Source: Chrysomallon squamiferum (Eukaryota; Mollusca; Gastropoda; Neomphalida; Peltospiridae). Taken from it: a DNA stretch of 48,500 nt. Positions 31,290 to 44,573 of the stretch are shown piece after piece. The position numbers and the translations under genes were made by a program. The stretch spans positions 16,952,672 to 17,001,171 of the forward strand of contig CM022669.1 in NCBI GenBank assembly GCA_012295275.1, in the 5' to 3' direction. The notes under the pieces were generated by a model. The model was not told where the DNA came from. It worked only from the letters and a program-made list of their open reading frames with translations, and ran no database searches. Numbering within the stretch: the first letter of the stretch is position 1; each line of letters opens with the position of its first letter.

Positions 31290-34194
31290 TTGACATGTCC
31301 ATTTCTAGCCACTGGACTGTTGCTCTGAATTTCTGTAACTCTTGCAAAACCATCTTCTGAGACCTTGATTTTTATCCCCAGTCCAACAATGCCTTTCAGA
31401 ACATCCACCTGAAAAGGGCCATCTTCCTGCCTCGCTCTGGGATACTCAGCCTTGGTAGATTTTGTTGAAAGCTGAATTCTTGATGGCCCAAAAGTTCTCC
31501 CAGATGAACTCAAACTTTGACTGGACAACCGAACTGGTACAATTTTAGTCAATGGTGAAATAGCAAATTTGGAAGAAGAGCTCTCCTGGGAAGGAGGAGA
31601 AGAAATCCTAGCACCGACTGTTGGCTTGTTTATGGTTTCTGGCGTCTGCCTTCCTTGCAGGATTGTTTCCCTTTTAGTAGGAGTTGCCTCCCTTCCTTGA
31701 GGTGATTTGTTATCTGGTGATGCATCGATCCTGGTTGCTGTTGCTGGCTTGTTTAGCAAAGAATCTCCAGACAGCCTTTTAGTGACATTCAGCAAAGTCT
31801 GGTGTTTGACATCTCCACTAGGTTTGTCTCTGACATTTACAAATGTTTTATGAATGAAGCTGTCCCATCACCCTCAGTGACAGTGGAGACAATATGTCCA
31901 TTGACACCACTCGTTTTCTCAATCACCAGGCTCTCTTTTCTTTGATCTCCGCTGCTTGAAACAGCATTTGTTTCAGTGTGGACATCTTTCTTCTCAGTAT
32001 GGACACTAGTCACATCTTTGCTTTCAGCATTGATCACCCCAGAGACAAGTTTCTTAAAGGGAGATGACTCTTTTTCACTTCCTCCTTGCAGCCATTTCTG
32101 AAAAATGTTCATCAGTATGTTTGCATCTTTTCTTGAAATGACCTCGGGGACAACCTTGTCCTCTTCAACGACTGACACCTCTTCTTCTGTCTCTCTCCCT
32201 GACATCAGCGACGACTTGGACAGATCCAGCAGAATGGCAGCAAGATCACGTTTGGCTGTTTCGTCATCTACTTTTTTAGCTGGTGAGGAACCTGTCTGAT
32301 GTTGTGTTCCCTGCTGAAACACTCTAACACCTTTCTCATCTGTCTTCATACAAAGTGGAGTAATGATTTCCTCTCCATCGGCATTCCGTTCACTGTCTGG
32401 CATTGATGGAACTGGTATGTGGATTGGAGACGTGTTTGCATTGAGTATTTTTCTCCTGGAAGCTCTCGGCTTCATGGCGTGGCTTTCTAGTGGGATATTG
32501 CTTCCATTTACTGATATTTTAGTTGTCTGATCAGAATCACATGTGGAGTCGTCCAAGCTGATTACCACCGGACCAGGAATGTCGGTGCTTACACCGAATT
32601 GCCTCCGAGCACTTGAGTCCGCGGCAGAGTTTGACACAATTACTTTTGTAATCGATGGCTGAGTGTTAACAGATGTTACAGTTACAAAAGTCATATCAGA
32701 CTGAGTGGTGTCGTCGTCTGTTTCTACAGGAATTAGTGTCACATTTCCTGGTGATATGAATTCGTTATCAGGGGACGTAACTCCAACCTGAGTCACATTA
32801 TTGCCTTCTGACACCATATTCATTTGACTGTCTTCATAATTAGATGAATTTTCATTGTTTGCTTTAACATCAGGTATTTTTTCTTTTTCACTCTTTTCAC
32901 TGTTAAATTCCAACACATTTTTTTCATGTTCTTTTACCCCAATACCATCCAAAATCTGATCTGACATGATCCTTGTAAAACCAGTTGTATTGGCATCATT
33001 ATTCTGATTATTGTCACCATCAAAACCTAACAGATCTGCTGTTGCAGGTTCACTGGTTTCAAAATTGATATTTTCCAACTCCAAGATATCACCATTATTG
33101 TTATTATTTTCTACACTAAAATAATCATTTGTGTTTTCATCGTGTTCATACTGCATCTGCTCCATCACAGATGTTTCTTCTTTTCTCTTCTGGGCTACAT
33201 CAGGAATACTGTTTGACGAAACGCTGTAACTGATGTCTAGCAAAAGATCGCAGGTCTGTTCAGAAATTAAACTTTTCTTCAAATGATCTTTATTATTTCC
33301 ATTTATCTCCATCTTCTGCTCCTTCTCCTTCTCCTTCTCCTCTGTATTGCTCATATCACTTTCACTTTCTTGTTCAGAAACAAACTCTGGCGATTCACCT
33401 AACAGATCATCAATGTTTGTCACAGGAACAACACTCTCGTCAAACTTCAGAGACATCTCCTCTCTCACCCTTTCTCCTGATTTCAAAGGATTATCTGCGA
33501 ATTGTGTCGGAGGAGGTATGCCCGCATTTCCTTTGCGACTCGGGCTTCCAGTAGGCTCTTGTGAACTGTCTGCCGTCTGGTAAGCAGAATCAAATTCCTG
33601 ACCTTCGTTTGAATCAATGTATCTTTGTCCATCAACCGAAGATCTTTTAAAATGTCTGCTTCCTGCAGAACTGTTGTCTTCTATGTGGCTGTCAAACAAC
33701 GTCTGTTCGAAACTCTCTCCAGCATTGTTTGACTGAGTGGTATTCAGCTCCTCGTAAGAGAGAATATTCACATCATTGTCACCGTCCAGCAAGTCTCTCG
33801 TTTCATTGGTGGTGGAAGACATATCAATATCAGATAAAGAATCCGTATCACTGGTCAGCAAACTAGATGGACTGGCGGTCAGTCTGCTGGTCACTTTAGA
33901 TGAATTTGATGTAGAAGAGTTTTTATCACTTGACACAGGGTAACTGTTCAATACCTGGGATGTTTTTTTCACATTTGATGAAACTGTTTGGGTAACAGAT
34001 ATTTCCATTGACGACTCATTTTGTACCTGTCTGAGTATTTTCAAAGTAACACGTTCGCCTGCTGATTTCAGAATGTTCAGACAGTGAGCCTGAGTGACTC
34101 TCTTTAATGAATGACCATTGCAGGACAGCAAGCGGTCTCCAACTTTCAATTTGCCTGACCGAGAACCAATTCCACTTGGAAGTAATCGCTTAAT
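31290..34194 (-). CDS. IL16/PDZD2-like: Multi-PDZ protein, large 5'-most exon in window, with apparent frameshift
   Basis: The exon begins in phase 0 after acceptor TTTTCTATTTTTCAG and encodes the second half of a PDZ: IKRLLPSGIGSRSGKLKVGD, LLSCNG, a helix THAHCL-like (TQAHCLNILKSAG) and strand VTLKILRQ. About 870 residues of acidic Ser/Asn/Asp-rich, probably disordered linker follow. The last 43 residues start the next PDZ (FQVDVLKGIVGLGIKIKV, then ARVTEIQSNSPVARNGHV). The frame breaks once: the first frame hits TAA at 31839-31837, and the next frame is open from a TGA at 31870-31868. One extra base in this overlap, for example in the GGG at 31866-31864, restores one frame that matches all downstream splice phases. 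The first half of the first PDZ must be in an upstream exon that I did not find. Confidence 0.88.
31840..31867 (-). other. Apparent 1-base frameshift inside the large exon
   Basis: Upstream frame (VTEGDG) and downstream frame (SFIHKTFVNV) overlap only in this 28-base segment, which is too short for an intron. A three-G run at 31866-31864 is the most likely place for a lost base. Summed exon lengths (8573) become a multiple of three only when one base is added. Confidence 0.75.
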
Positions 34195-35104
34195 CTGAAA
34201 AATAGAAAAATGATATTAATAATTACTGATGAATAAATGGTAAGATATTATTTTTATTAATTTAGTAACAGCACCATAAGGTCTTCTAATGGCATAATAC
34301 AATGGGCAATTTTTATCAAATAACAGCAGTTTATCATTTTTCTCACACAGGAGTGCGCATACCACTGTTTTGATATTCTAGTTATGAGGTATTCTCTGAA
34401 ACTAAAACTGGTATAATGAGTATACAGAATCAGATTTATCCATCCTGTCTTTCATTAGACTCCAGAGTACTGTTCTGTTTGGTACACAAGATATGAATTC
34501 TTTAATTTTAACAAATGAGTTTACAGTGTATTCTCTCTGTATAAATGAATGCAATTTTTATTTCTTTAACCTTTTACAATTTATCCAAATATTTTAATAC
34601 TGAAACACAATAACAGGTTCAGTTTTATTGACAGTATGTTAAATCTTTCATTTCTATGGATTTTTTCTTCTCTATATAAAGTTTTTTTCTTTATATAATT
34701 TTTTTCTTATTATTATTTTAAAAACATTTTCTTTACATAAAATGTTTTTTCCTTTTTCTTCTTTACTTATTAAAATGACTCTTTTCTTGGTGTCAGTGTG
34801 TATTTAAAAAGATGAGAATGTATGAGAACAGTTTTGACAAAGCTGTTCTTAGTGATACTTGTTTACAGACTTCTTCAATTTGTTCAAAATAAAACCAACA
34901 GACCAGAACAGTCTGTAGAGTTTACACTCCATTAACTTTGAAATACTAAATACTTTACAAGATAAAAATAGACTAAGTTTATATTATCTTCTTCTACTGT
35001 TATGTCTGATAGTTATGACAAAGTCTTTTAGAAAAATTATAAACAGGTTCTCTGTCAATAGTTTAAAAAGAGTACGTATGTGTAAGTGTAATTATGTTTA
35101 AAAG

Positions 35105-35144
35105 TGCACTCACACAACCATTCACACATGAACACACATAAACA

Positions 35145-35183
<39 letters not shown>

Positions 35184-35263
35184 TCACATACATATATCCA
35201 GACAACTCACTCATGCAAACACATGCATGCAACTCACAACTATTTACACATGAACACACATAA

Positions 35264-35302
<39 letters not shown>

Positions 35303-35396
35303 AACACATGAACACATATATATATCCAGACAACAAAACTCACTCATGCAAACACATATATGCAACTCACAACTATTTACACATGAACACACACAT

Positions 35397-35445
<49 letters not shown>
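35105..35445. repeat. Compound minisatellite, unit about 125 bp with embedded (CA)n
   Basis: Three copies of TTCACACATGAACACACATA-type sequence (near 35122, 35244 and 35374) each lead into a CA tract. Copies two and three are preceded by TATATCCAGACAAC, CTCACTCATGCAAACACAT and GCAACTCACAACTATTTACA. The CA tracts expanded independently. Confidence 0.85.
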
Positions 35446-35447
<2 letters not shown>

Positions 35448-36118
35448 TACACAAGTACACATAGATGAAATTTACAGAACACATACAAGTGCATGATAAA
35501 CTAAAATACACTTAGATGCATCCACACAAGCATTCATATATTCACACACATAAACATGTATATGTATATATATATATATGTTTTGTGATTGCAAACCACA
35601 GGAAGATTTATTTTTATATTTATTTTATATATAAACAATTACCATAACACAAAATTCAGAAACTGTCAAAATAAAATCTAGCTATATCAGCATTAACACA
35701 ATTTATTTTATTCCTGTACAAAAATGTTCAATAAACTGTAACAAACTACGCAGTTAAAAACTAACATCTTTATTTCCTTTAAAAACCCATCACATTTCTT
35801 TTGAATGTGGAAAAAAAAAAAAAAACGTTATTAAAATTTATAATCACTTTTAGAACAGCACAGATGAGAAAACCTGAATCCTTTTTAAATTCAGTAATAT
35901 TTACTTTTTTGTTATGTTCTGTTTACCCAGAATAAAGCCAGTTTAGCACAGTTTAACATAGTTTAAGTATTACTCATGTTTTTCTCATGCACAGAAGAAA
36001 AATACATACAAAAAGGATGTATACAGGCCAAATCCTGTTTATAGTATTTGTGAAAAGGTATGGATCCCACATGTTTTTGTTAAATATGCAGTTTGTAATT
36101 ATTATATATCAAGTGTGT

Positions 36119-36148
36119 GCATATGTGTGTGTGTGTGTGTTTGTGTGT

Positions 36149-36180
<32 letters not shown>
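36119..36180. repeat. (TG)n microsatellite
   Basis: Interrupted TG repeat of about 60 bases, followed by a purine-rich GA/GGGAGA tract to about 36350. Confidence 0.9.
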
Positions 36181-36181
<1 letters not shown>

Positions 36182-36989
36182 GGAGAAGGTGGGTGTGAGA
36201 GGGAGAGGGTGGGTTTGAGAGAAAGAGACAATGGAAGACAGACAATGAGACAACAGATAAAAAAACACAAAATACAGATATAAAGAGAGAGTTAAAAAAA
36301 AAAAAATTCAAAATGAGACAAAAAAAGCTGAGGCAGAGGGAGGGTCAAATAAAAAATAATAAATAAATAAATGACACACTGTGTAAATGAGAGAAAAAAA
36401 AGAGACCATGAAAAAAATAAAAGAAATCTAATGATACTGATCCAGTTGTTAATGACAGACATTATATCCTTTTAAATTCATAAAAAAAAAAAAAAAAAAA
36501 AAAGGAAATTAAACATTAAAATTATTTTTAGTCAGTTTCAAATGTCTTCCAGATCTTATCAGAATTTAATTTTTTATTTTAATATAGCCTGTAATAACTG
36601 GTCTGGGAGGTTTCATTTTTTTTTTTTTTTTTTTTTGTACACTCAATTTTTATTTTATTTTTATCTAAGTAAAAATGTTCACACACTGCTCCACAAGTTT
36701 ATTATTGTGACTGGCACTCTTTAAAATAGAACTCTCACTCTATTAAATAGGCTAAGCCATTCTTCCACTTAAATGTATGTGTCAACAGAACAGGCTGCAA
36801 GCAACTGTCAGTTTCAGCTGGTATGTCTAATTGCTGCAATTTTCTTTTGTTTGCCAATAACTGAGGCATAAACACTGATACTGGAAACCAAAATAGAGAA
36901 GTATTTAACGACCAAATTACAGCAATTTGAAAGCACAGATTTAATGTTATCTGCCATCAGGTGAATATTACAGAGTAGGTCAAAGGACA

Positions 36990-37095
36990 GTCAGGCTATT
37001 CATTTGATTGGCCCATTATGTGTGATATTTTCTTGATGGCTAGTCATGTGTTCTTAAGAATGTTATGGTACTGTAATGTAGCATCTTTTTATTTA
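36990..37095 (+). mobile_element. Possible SINE relic (weak)
   Basis: GGCCCATTATGTG, ATATTTTCTTG, GGCTAGT, TTATGGTACTGTAATGTAGCATC-type words (below 20 identical bases) follow the order of the 5' body of the mollusc SINE (GGGCCCATTGGGC, ATTTCTCG, CCAGT, GTGGTATGTGCTATC). Similarity is low and it may be coincidental. Confidence 0.3.
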
Positions 37096-39412
37096 TTTCG
37101 TGGACTTAACATTCCAGCTGTGGCATACATAAGTTCTTTCATGGACAGTAATATTTCCAACATCAAACCATTGTGACAATATTTTGCACATAACAAATAA
37201 TCTTTATGTCAATACCACAGTATTTGTGTGACTCTAGCTAGTTAATGTTAAAGCACATTCATCCTGGATCCACTGTCTAGCCTTAGTAATGATGTCGTTA
37301 AGGACATAGTATTTACTGTGTTTTGCACAAAGGCTTTTGCCTTTTTGTTTTTTTCTGTCATTTATCATGGACTTTACCTATCAATTTCTACAAAGAAAAT
37401 GTTTTTGACTGTACTGAAATGGTAATTAAACAATGGGGAATATAGCAAAGTGTCCACTAATAACAGTTTTAAACCTCAAGTAAAGATAAGAATTGTATTT
37501 GTTCCATCATTTACAACAGTTATCATTAATAAATGAATCAAAATTCTGATATCTTTTTTTTTCTTTTTTTTTTTTAACCATTTATGTTATTTATTAAAAA
37601 AAAAAAAAAATGTAGTTAATAAAGCAGGAAAAACAATTTGATTAACACTGCCAAAAAAAAAAAAATTAATAAAAAATAAGATTAAAGTAAATTATTCATT
37701 ACTGTTGCACAATTGCATGTCACTGTTTTATTTCATATCTGAGACTGGACTATTAATCAACCTATTAAACAACAGTTACTGGCTAACTATACATCAGTAA
37801 TATCTTGCCAAAATAACTAAGAGGTTTACTCTGAAGTCATCAGGACTGAATCAAAAATAATTATCTCCCTTACAAATCAATATTCTTCTAATAAGAAGTC
37901 TTGTGATACAGGAAATCAAGTTGAAATCTATCTAATCAGATTTATCTGTCAAACAAAAAGGTGACATTTAAATCCAGTTATCATCACAAATCAATACTGT
38001 GCAATCAAACAGTGACAATAAATTAAGAAGATTTGTTAGATAAAAATTAATAAACAGATTTCTGCTCATTGACAAATACTATGTTTACTGACATAACAAC
38101 GGGGGAAAACACCAATCCCAAATTCACAAGCTTTATACCTTAGTCATTTACTCAAAGATAGTAAGGTTTTAAAGCTTTATCTAACAAATGATTCAGCATT
38201 TTTCCTTCAGTTTAAACAGACTTAATTTTGTCATAAATTCTTGATGTAGCATACAACTTAAAAGGTTTGAACAGTTAACAATAACATTCTTTTTGAATTA
38301 GTTCTGCTAGCAACTGGGCTTTATGAATTCTGGTTCTATTTCATAAGCTTTGGTTCAGATTTACAACTTTTTTACCATTAATTTAATCATCATAAAAATA
38401 AATCCACAGTGACCATTTTTTTTTTAAATGACTGCAGATTATTCTTAATCATAATTTTCATTAAAAAAAATTATACAGACAGCACATACCACTTTATTAC
38501 AAATGTAAAGAACACTGTACTGGATGGTTTAACAAGTCATCATATGTAAATTGCACAGACTAATTTGCAAGATAGATATCATAACAAAAATATTTCTATT
38601 ATACAAAGTAGATACAAAACACCCAGTATAATATACCTCAACATAATATTCAGCACATTTATAGTAAGATATGAAAAACCCATTTCTAACTGTCGAAGAT
38701 ATACACAAGATATATATATATATATAAAACTTATTGTATAAAGCTTTATATAAAATATATTGCATGACAGGAAACAATTTTTTTAGCATATCATGAAAGA
38801 AACACTGAGTATAAACACACACACACACACACACACACATATCAGTGTCAGTATAATACATTAATAACAGAGGTAATTGCTATTATTATGTAACATAAAT
38901 GCAAAAGATTTCTAACACATATATAACACAACAAGCTATTAAATATCTAATACACAAACCTCTCAAATAGAAAATACCACTGACATAAAACATGATGAGA
39001 TATTAAATTGTATCACATGATCACTCACATTAGAAAAATATCCATATAAGATGTTCTGAATTTGAATGTTTCCAAACAACCTTGATTTTTTTTTCCGCAG
39101 ATTATTTATCCAGAGCAAAGAACACATTGAACAGCAGATTTTTAATTTATGACCATCTTGAGCAAGAAAATTTTAAATATTAGTTAAAAGATAGGAAAAT
39201 ATATGGCCAGAGATTGTCTCTTCAGATAAAACAGTGGTTTGGGTGTCATCATCAACAGTGAGATAAGCCCACAACCTGTGATTTATTAATTTCAGTGACA
39301 TTTGAAGATCCAGTCTTGCATTGTTCAAATAATCCCATTACTGAGCATGAATCATTTTTATTAATTTGACCTTTCTGATAAAGATGATAGGTCACCTGAC
39401 TTTTATATATAT

Positions 39413-39414
39413 AA

Positions 39415-39449
<35 letters not shown>

Positions 39450-39466
39450 CAGATAGATAGACAGAC

Positions 39467-39541
<75 letters not shown>

Positions 39542-39573
39542 CAGATAGATAGCTATGTGTGTGTGTGTGTGTG
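39413..39573. repeat. Compound microsatellite CA/TA/GACA/GATA/TG
   Basis: (CA)n, (TA)n, then mixed GATA and GACA units at about 39451-39552, then (TG)n. This is the second GATA/GACA array in the window besides 9268-9354. Confidence 0.93.
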
Positions 39574-39694
39574 TAATGAGGTGTATGTGAATATACATGC
39601 TTGCTGTTTGGATATCACAAGTTTCTGTCTTCATGAATAAATTTACTTTATTAATAAAAGGGATATTATTATATCTGTTGTAATCTTCAAAGTG

Positions 39695-39698
<4 letters not shown>

Positions 39699-39748
<50 letters not shown>
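39699..39748. repeat. (CA)n microsatellite
   Basis: About 25 CA units. An A-run of about 30 bases follows at 39830-39859. Confidence 0.93.
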
Positions 39749-39749
<1 letters not shown>

Positions 39750-39864
39750 GCAGATAAAACAAAATCACATATATGAATGTATATAAACATTAACTCAATC
39801 AGATTAAATAAAACCACATATGAATGAACTCAAAAAAAAAAAAAAAAAAAAAAAAAAAACCCAC

Positions 39865-40280
39865 CTAATTTATTAATTTTAATATAGCTAAAACCTACTT
39901 AAGTTATTAACAAAATAAATTACTTATAATACACTCCAAAAGAAATACAAAACAAAATAATACTTAATTATTTTAATGTATATAAAACCTCTGTTAATCC
40001 TTTTTAAAAACATTACTTATAAACAAAATACACCCACAAAGAAACAAAATGGAACTTAATTACTTTAACACATTTTTATGAAGTAGGTATAAAGATAATA
40101 TACCCCAATAGATATGAAAAAAATAATAATGAATTTAGATGATTTCTTAATGTAGCAAAAGCTTCTACAAATCAGTTTTACAAACATTGCTTATACACAT
40201 TATACACACACCTCCAATAGAAAACAAAAATCTACCTTAATTATTTTAACACCTCTACCAATCCATTCAACAAACAAAAA
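39865..40280. repeat. Degenerate tandem repeat, period about 75-108 bp
   Basis: The word CTTAATTATTTTAA recurs near 39867, 39963, 40054 and 40236. It is followed by AAAACCTCT-type, AACATTACTTATA-type and ATACACCC-type words in the same order. Copies are diverged. Confidence 0.5.
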
Positions 40281-41236
40281 ATAATAAAAAAATTATAATA
40301 ATAATAATAATTACTTATTATTCAAGATTCTGCAACGTAATGAAACTTTAACAAACCACTCAAGTGAAAATATCTGACCTGTTTAAAGCACACCGTTGGT
40401 AAAGTATTAGTAATAAACCATGACTGTAAAAATGACAAACAGTCCAACCCAGTCATCCATCATGTACACTAGGAAGACACACGTGAACTACAGGTAATTT
40501 CCAATCAAAAGATGATAGGTATCATAGTGTAAACTCAAGAGGAATTTCATCTACATGTTCCACATACTAAAATTTGTAGATATTGATTGAAATGTCAAGA
40601 TGAAAATGAAAATGCAGCAAAAAAATGGGAAAAAAAGAGGAAAATTAAGAACATATGTTAAAAATAAAACTAAGATGTCTCCCTCTTGAAGCTGGTTGAA
40701 GATACAAGGAAACCGTTAAACCTTATTTTTATCAGCAGGATAGCAGATACCATAACTTATCATAGAATATTGATAATTTTAAAACTAAAAAGATAATAAA
40801 GAAGATATATTTTGCTTCAATACAGTCATAAAGTAAACCAAAAAAAAGAATCTGAGAAAGAAAATTAAAAAAATAAATGATCCTTCAAAACATATTAAAC
40901 GACATGTTAATACTGGAAGTGACATATTTTATTTACACCTTTCTATAACAACATAATATTTGAATAAAAAATAAAACAAATATTATGATGTTAGATAATA
41001 AAACTTTTTAAGTACCTGCATTTATTTTCATAACTACCTTATTTATCTCCAATAAAAAAAAAAAATAAACGATATCTTTATTGTCATTATTCAGCATGGA
41101 AAGCTGTATATATATTTACTGTGAGTATATAAATTTTAAATGTATAACAGTGATAAAAATGATCTATTATGAAGGTGTGTCAATACATATTTTAGGTATG
41201 TCACACTTTGTAACATTTTCTTTCATTTGAAAAAAC

Positions 41237-41310
41237 TGGGTAGATTTTATCTATTTAATGCAGATATACTAACCTAGTTTTAATTATGAGATTCCAACAT
41301 GAATGATTTA

Positions 41311-41349
<39 letters not shown>

Positions 41350-41408
41350 GGAATCTCATAATTAAAACTCGGTTAGTATATCTGCATTAAATAGATAAAA
41401 TCTACCCA
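41237..41408. repeat. Near-perfect hairpin: 63-bp inverted repeat around a (CA)n loop
   Basis: The left arm 41237-41299 (TGGGTAGATTTTATCTATTT onward) is the reverse complement of 41346-41408 with one mismatch (CCTAG versus CCGAG). The 46-bp loop is mostly CA repeat. It could be a foldback MITE-like element or an inverted duplication. No clear target duplication is visible beyond AC. Confidence 0.9.
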
Positions 41409-41959
41409 ACATACATATATATAAAACCATTACATAAAGTAAATAATTTGAGTGTACATATCCAGTCATGTATAATGAGTTATGTAACTCAATTTACATT
41501 TTGTTTACACGAAATACCAATGTATGTATTCCACACATACAGTACTTTATTATTATTATTATTATTAAAAACCCGTTAATTATCTACATTCAGAAATATA
41601 CATTTCCTTTCATGAAGTATTTATGTCAATCTTTCTTTCAGAGAAATCTAAATATGTATGATATACATAACAATAAAAATGAAATCAATACACAATATAT
41701 GTGTGTGTAAACTTTAAGTTTGAAAATGTCAACATAACACTCAGTAGACTTGATCATTGAAATAAATCACGTGAAAATAATAAAAACAAAAATGCATATT
41801 TTAAGCTTTATGATATGAAATTTTACATTTTAATAATATTATTAAAATGAAATATTTATGAAATAAAATAAAATAAAATAAATATACTTGATTTGTTTTA
41901 AAAAGTGAAAAAAAACTTGATATAATGTAAAAACTATAATACTAACAAAAAAAGACTGA

Positions 41960-42270
41960 ATCATAAGTTATGCATTCACAAAATGTGTATATATATGTGT
42001 GTGTGTGTGATAATTGTTTAAAAACAAATAATAATTAATTAATATAAATTAAAATACTTACATTTTAACATACCTAAAACTTAAGATCAATATTGCCATT
42101 CAGAAAATAAAAAAGACATCAACTTTGCATTCACAAATGTTTATTTTTTTTATCTTATAAACAAGTGCACAAATAAGTAATTTCATACAGTTTTATGTCT
42201 ACATTTCCAAAAATAAACACTAATTTATATAGATTAAAATACTTACATAAAAAAAGCTTTCTAAAATAAA
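41960..42270. repeat. Two diverged copies of a unit of about 160-190 bp
   Basis: GCATTCACAAA occurs near 41971 and 42127. AATTTATATAGATTAAAATAC-type words followed by TTACAT occur near 42045 and 42228. The order is the same in both copies. Confidence 0.45.
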
Positions 42271-43509
42271 ATATTTTCTGTCAAGCAAAATTTGGTGTTT
42301 CTATCCAGAAATTTGTTTTGATAACAGCTACTTGTAAGTCCACTAAACTGTTTGATGTTGAAGTCAGGTGACATGTAATCAAAGACTGACATGCACCACT
42401 TCACCAAAAATGTCACGCATGAATGACTTTAGGTCCAGTTCAGTGGGGGATGAAGTTAATCCAATCATGGACAAGTTATTCAGCAACCAAGGAATGTGAA
42501 CAGTTTCAACATTAATTTTATTTGATTACCTGGGTAATGTGAGGCAATCACTGTTGTACAAGTAGGAAGGTAATTATATGTATATATATTATGTGTTATG
42601 TAAGTTTTTGCTGTAATAATATAACAGAAGATTAATGAATATCAGATTTATAATCCTGTTATAACATTATTTGTTTTGGGGTTTTTATTATTAAATATTA
42701 TTTTTTTATTTAGTTAATTTTCATTGTTTAATGTTTGTTTGTTGTTATTTTTTGGCTGTTGGGAGGGGTAAATTTTTTTTTTTTTCTCTCCCTATGTGTC
42801 ATGTATTTGTGAAACATTTCCAAAAGGAGCAAAAAGTTCATTACAAGTATATAGTAGGGAAAAGAGCTTCCTTAAAAAAAAAAAAAAAAATAGCTATCAG
42901 CCTAGTTCAGTTGAAAACATTTGAATGAAATTCATAATTAAAATATACAAATAATTATCATATAAAATTCAGCAATTTACAATTTATTAAAATTGATATA
43001 TTTGTCATTCATGAGGTAAGATCTTAATAAAAAAAAAAAAAATAAAAAAAAAAATAATAAAAACATTTTCTTGCAGCTGTTTCGAATACCTATTGAATTA
43101 ACTAAAATATTTCTGAGTACAGACCAGTCTCAAACTACCACATCTGAATAAAAAAAATATATACATATATTTCAACAAAAAACATATAAAAGGTATTTTC
43201 AGGATATTATTGAACTATACCTTCTTTTTTCACTCATTCCAGTTATACAGTTAAAAACCCACTCCAGGTTAAAAATCCTGAAACTCAACCTCTTGAAAAA
43301 TATTTACTGTTAAAACTTCAAACTGGCAGACATGAAAGCCCAGACAGAAGCAATAAGACAAAAAATTACTAGCCAGACATGTGCAGTGCATGAACTCCAC
43401 AGAAACAATGTGGCTTCCTTTTGACATATTGTCAGCACCTGAACAACACATCTCAACTTTTTCCTGTTCTGCCCCAGTGAGAAATAGTTTTTTTGTTTTA
43501 AATATATAG

Positions 43510-43900
43510 CATTTGCAGATAGATAAATATTTTAGTTTGCCTGTACTGCCAAAGCGCCAACACACAGCTTTAAGTACATATAATTGTATCATTTACAAAT
43601 ATGCCTGCATTAGTTTGCATACATAACGATAACAATAACACAGACTTAAATGTATAATATTATTTACAAGTATCTCTGTATTAGTCTGCATAGATAAAAC
43701 CACAGCAAGAATATAGCTTTAAAAATAAAATGTATAGATTATACTTTACAAATGTCTATTATTAGTTTGCCTATATAACGATACCAATAACATAGCTTTA
43801 AATATATATATATCATTAACAAATATATCTATACTATTTGCCTATGCAACCACAGCAATAATATAGCTGTAAACAGATATATATCATTTACTAGATACCG
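43510..43900. repeat. Degenerate tandem repeat, about five copies, period about 75 bp
   Basis: Each copy has TTTACAAATAT, then TTAGTTTGC, then ATAACGATAACAATAACA or CCACAGCAATAATA, then TAGCTTTAAAT and ATATATCA. Copies begin near 43515, 43590, 43662, 43743 and 43817. Confidence 0.65.
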
Positions 43901-44548
43901 TATCTAACTGGTTTCTAAAATTCCCTTAATTTTTTCCTTAAACCAAAGCAATATCAAATTACAGTTAAACAAATTTTTATATATATACTACATATTTATT
44001 CATTATAAACACATTCAGACATAGCACCAAATCCATTTACAATCCATACCATTATTCTTTGCAAACACTAAAATCACATACTTTGTTTTCAGAAGCTGGT
44101 CCTAAAACTTTCAAACATCAAAACCAAGATGACCAGCTTTCTCTGCAGGCAACAAAGAACTTTGTAACTGCATGCTGGAACCATTGCCAGTAATTCACTC
44201 TCATTGATTACACTTTGAGTGAGGTCAAATGGTTATTGTTTCGGACACTGCAGTGAGACAGGTTCACAGTGGAACAAAAATCCATAATTGTTAATAAAAC
44301 TGACCATTGTGAAAGGGAAACTGAAGAATCTGGATTTTGACCTGTGAATTTATTTAATAGAATAATTATAGCAGGAACTTTTGGGGGTTTAATTTGGTTT
44401 GTTTTTACTGAAAAATACTCTGTAAGATTACTTATTAAAAGAATAGATTAAATAAATCCTCCATTTTAATCTGACACAAAAATGTTCAGGTTTTGGTCGA
44501 TGATATTTAGATTTTAGCAAATTAATACAGAGTTTAAATTTAATAAAC

Positions 44549-44573
44549 AATCTCTCTCTCTCTCTCTCTCTCA
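44549..44573. repeat. Short (CT)n microsatellite
   Basis: About 12 CT units. Confidence 0.85.

Noticed and set aside
31837-31870. A micro-intron of about 42 bases (GTGATGG to GTCAG) explaining the frame change
   Set aside because: It is far shorter than the other introns and lacks a pyrimidine tract. A one-base indel at GGG explains the data more simply.
43269-43592. 107-residue minus-strand ORF
   Set aside because: It overlaps the degenerate repeat from 43510, has no domain and no convincing splice borders.
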